Origin: CAADGY01 sp900696665
GTDB lineage: Bacteria > Acidobacteriota > Terriglobia > Bryobacterales > Bryobacteraceae
Direction: 5' to 3'
Assembly: GCA_035063885.1 (NCBI GenBank)
Contig: JAPSFM010000173.1
Span: forward strand, 1 to 6,878
Length of the DNA stretch: 6,878 bases
Shown: positions 5,448 to 6,878 of the stretch, piece by piece
Position numbering within the stretch: the first letter of the stretch is position 1
Layout of the letters: every line of letters begins with the position of its first letter
Made by a program: the position numbers and the translations under genes
The notes under the pieces: model-generated
Databases searched by the model: none
Seen by the model: the letters and a program-made list of their open reading frames with translations, nothing else
Told to the model about the DNA's origin: nothing

Positions 5448-6833
5448 CCGGAAACAGGTCCCCTCCGGCGGAGGAATTGAGCGTGTAGATCCCGTCTCGA
5501 TACTGCGGATGTGGATGCCAGCCAGATCCTGGAAAGACAGGAACCGTCCGTCAGGAGAAATGGAAGCACGGATCACCGGATCCTCGGCCGGATTGGCTGT
5601 GACTTGGCGTGGAGTGAAATCCGGCGCCGGAGGTGGCGTGCCGAACCAGCCGAATCTGACGCCGACGACCGTCATCCCAAGCGCGGTCACCAGTGTTGCA
5701 GCCGCGGTGAGCCAACGGTAGCGCCACGATGCAGGCCGCCTCAGGCGCCCCAGATCGGCGCACAACTCGGCGGCAGTCTGGTACCGCATGTCCCGGTCTT
5801 TTTCGAGTGCCTTGAGGATGATCCGCTCCAGTTGGGGAGAGACGGCCGGGTTCCGCTGCCGCGGGGGCACAGGATCACTTCCGAGGATCGCCTCGACCGT
5901 TATTGCCGGGGTCTCGCCCTCAAACGGCCGGGATCCAGTCGCCAGTTGATACAACACAACGGCTAACGAGAACAGATCGCTCCTGGCGTCCACATCGTCT
6001 CCGCGCGCTTGTTCGGGAGACATGTAGCTCGCCGTGCCCATTGCCCGGCCCATTACCGAGATCGTGGCAAGAGTGGACGAACCAGCCGCTGCGGCGGCAT
6101 CTGCGCCGACTCTCTCTGGCTCGGATAGGAGCTTTGCCAAACCGAAGTCCAGAACCTTCACCTGGCCAGCCGTGTTCACGAAGATGTTGGCCGGCTTGAT
6201 GTCGCGGTGCACAATGCCCTTCGCATGGGCCGCCTCCAGCGCGCCGGCGATTTGGAGCGCTACGTCCAGCAGTTCGGTGATTGCCATCGGGCCGGAGTCG
6301 AGGACGTCCCGGAGGGACTGGCCTTCGAGCAGTTCCAGGACCAGAAACGGCTGGCCGTGATACTCGCCGATATCGTAGAGTGTGCAGATGTTCGGGTGAT
6401 TCAATGCCGAAACGGCCCGGGCCTCGCGTTTGAAGCGTTCGAGAACCTGAGGATCTTGCTCCGACCGCTCAGGCAGCAGCTTCAGGGCGACGTCCCGGTC
6501 CAGGCGTGTGTCCCTGGCCCGGTAGACGATACCCATGCCTCCCTGGCCCAGCGGCTCCACAATCCGATATGGCCCGATTTGCTCGCCTGACGCGAGGGGG
6601 CCGGTGGGCGATTCGAGTTCCCTATCGGTCAGCCACGGGGCCGCGATCTCGAGCGCCGGGGTTTCAAGAAAACCTTGCACGCAAGCGTCGGCCTCGAAAA
6701 GGGACTCGATTTGCCTGCCCAGATCCTCATCGCCTCCGCACAACTCCCTTAGAAGGCAGGGCTTGCACGCGGTGCCCTGTTTCACCAGGGCATCGTAGAG
6801 GTTCTCGATTTCCTGCCAGTTCTCCGGGATCAT
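5445..6833 (-). CDS. Transmembrane Ser/Thr protein kinase, cut short before its propeller domain
   Basis: Hanks-type (PknB-like) kinase phosphorylating Ser/Thr of unknown targets in the cytoplasm. The 462 residues open with the acidobacterial helical leader (about 1-60, ending FLETPALE). The kinase domain (about 89-365) has the glycine loop LGQGGMGIVY (95-104), VALK with Lys118, Glu137 of helix C, HRDIKPAN (209-216), DFG (229-231), GTASYMSPEQARG (266-278) and DARSD (282-286), so it should be active. One membrane segment lies at about 373-394, followed by a Pro-rich stretch and a first PD40 motif, SISPDGRFLSF (424-434). A TGA then ends it; full-length relatives continue into a propeller, which is present downstream in the same frame. 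An in-frame TGA some 24 bases before the ATG rules out a longer start. The Shine-Dalgarno is weak (GGCGAG). The leader has three close cysteines (23, 26, 32). An ECF sigma gene often precedes such kinases, but the window ends too soon to tell. Confidence 0.9.
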   Translation of the reverse strand: MIPENWQEIENLYDALVKQGTACKPCLLRELCGGDEDLGRQIESLFEADACVQGFLETPALEIAAPWLTDRELESPTGPLASGEQIGPYRIVEPLGQGGMGIVYRARDTRLDRDVALKLLPERSEQDPQVLERFKREARAVSALNHPNICTLYDIGEYHGQPFLVLELLEGQSLRDVLDSGPMAITELLDVALQIAGALEAAHAKGIVHRDIKPANIFVNTAGQVKVLDFGLAKLLSEPERVGADAAAAAGSSTLATISVMGRAMGTASYMSPEQARGDDVDARSDLFSLAVVLYQLATGSRPFEGETPAITVEAILGSDPVPPRQRNPAVSPQLERIILKALEKDRDMRYQTAAELCADLGRLRRPASWRYRWLTAAATLVTALGMTVVGVRFGWFGTPPPAPDFTPRQVTANPAEDPVIRASISPDGRFLSFQDLAGIHIRSIETGSTRSIPPPEGTCFR

Positions 6834-6878
6834 TCGTGACTCGCCGACTGTCCCACTTCAGACTGAGCATGTCTCCTA

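Noticed and set aside
5511..6590. Several long plus-strand open frames opposite the kinase
   Set aside because: They are antisense to a kinase with all catalytic motifs, show no recognisable domains and are expected in GC-rich DNA.
3903..6833. Genome-wide reading of TGA as tryptophan to explain the interrupted kinase
   Set aside because: TGA ends the glycosyltransferase, the amidotransferase and the intact secreted protein at or near sensible places, and TGG is used throughout for tryptophan.
6868..6870. ATG preceded by TAGGAG at the right edge, minus strand
   Set aside because: It is out of frame with the kinase and the AGGAG is only 3 bases away; its frame runs as a shadow into the kinase coding region.

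Overview
The window most likely comes from an acidobacterium of the Bryobacterales/Solibacter group. Base composition is GC-rich, two neighbouring secreted proteins carry what looks like the paralogous C-terminal domain first defined in Solibacter (TIGR03437 type), and the right half encodes a transmembrane Ser/Thr kinase joined to a PD40/WD40-like beta-propeller, an architecture common in that group. No tRNA, rRNA, CRISPR array, transposase or integrase was seen.

Layout: positions 1-162 hold no convincing gene. A membrane-anchored family 2 glycosyltransferase runs rightwards from 163 to 1167. Everything else is on the minus strand and is transcribed from right to left: a kinase/propeller receptor (6833 down to 3903, interrupted by a stop at 5445-5447), a class I glutamine amidotransferase-like protein (3927-3184) whose start overlaps the receptor's end, and two tandem paralogous secreted proteins, the intact copy (3029-2061) and a 3'-truncated copy (2033-1128).

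Two anomalies dominate. First, the kinase and propeller lie in one reading frame broken by a single in-frame TGA; coding continues straight after it into a propeller blade, so this is one gene of about 976 codons with a nonsense codon, a sequencing error or a recoded stop. TGA also ends three other genes here, so a genome-wide reassignment is unlikely. Second, the glycosyltransferase and the secreted paralog, which converge, both lose their C-terminal ends at the same place. Homology of the secreted protein to its neighbour stops at about 1170 and the glycosyltransferase stops at 1167, on a perfect 12-bp palindrome (1162-1173) containing GATC/TGATCA. This looks like a deletion or rearrangement junction, or a chimeric join made in a library or assembly; the genes left and right of it may not be natural neighbours.

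Functionally, the receptor would sense outside the cytoplasmic membrane and signal inside, the amidotransferase is probably translated with it, and the two secreted proteins form their own small operon. Nothing in the sequence links their activities directly.
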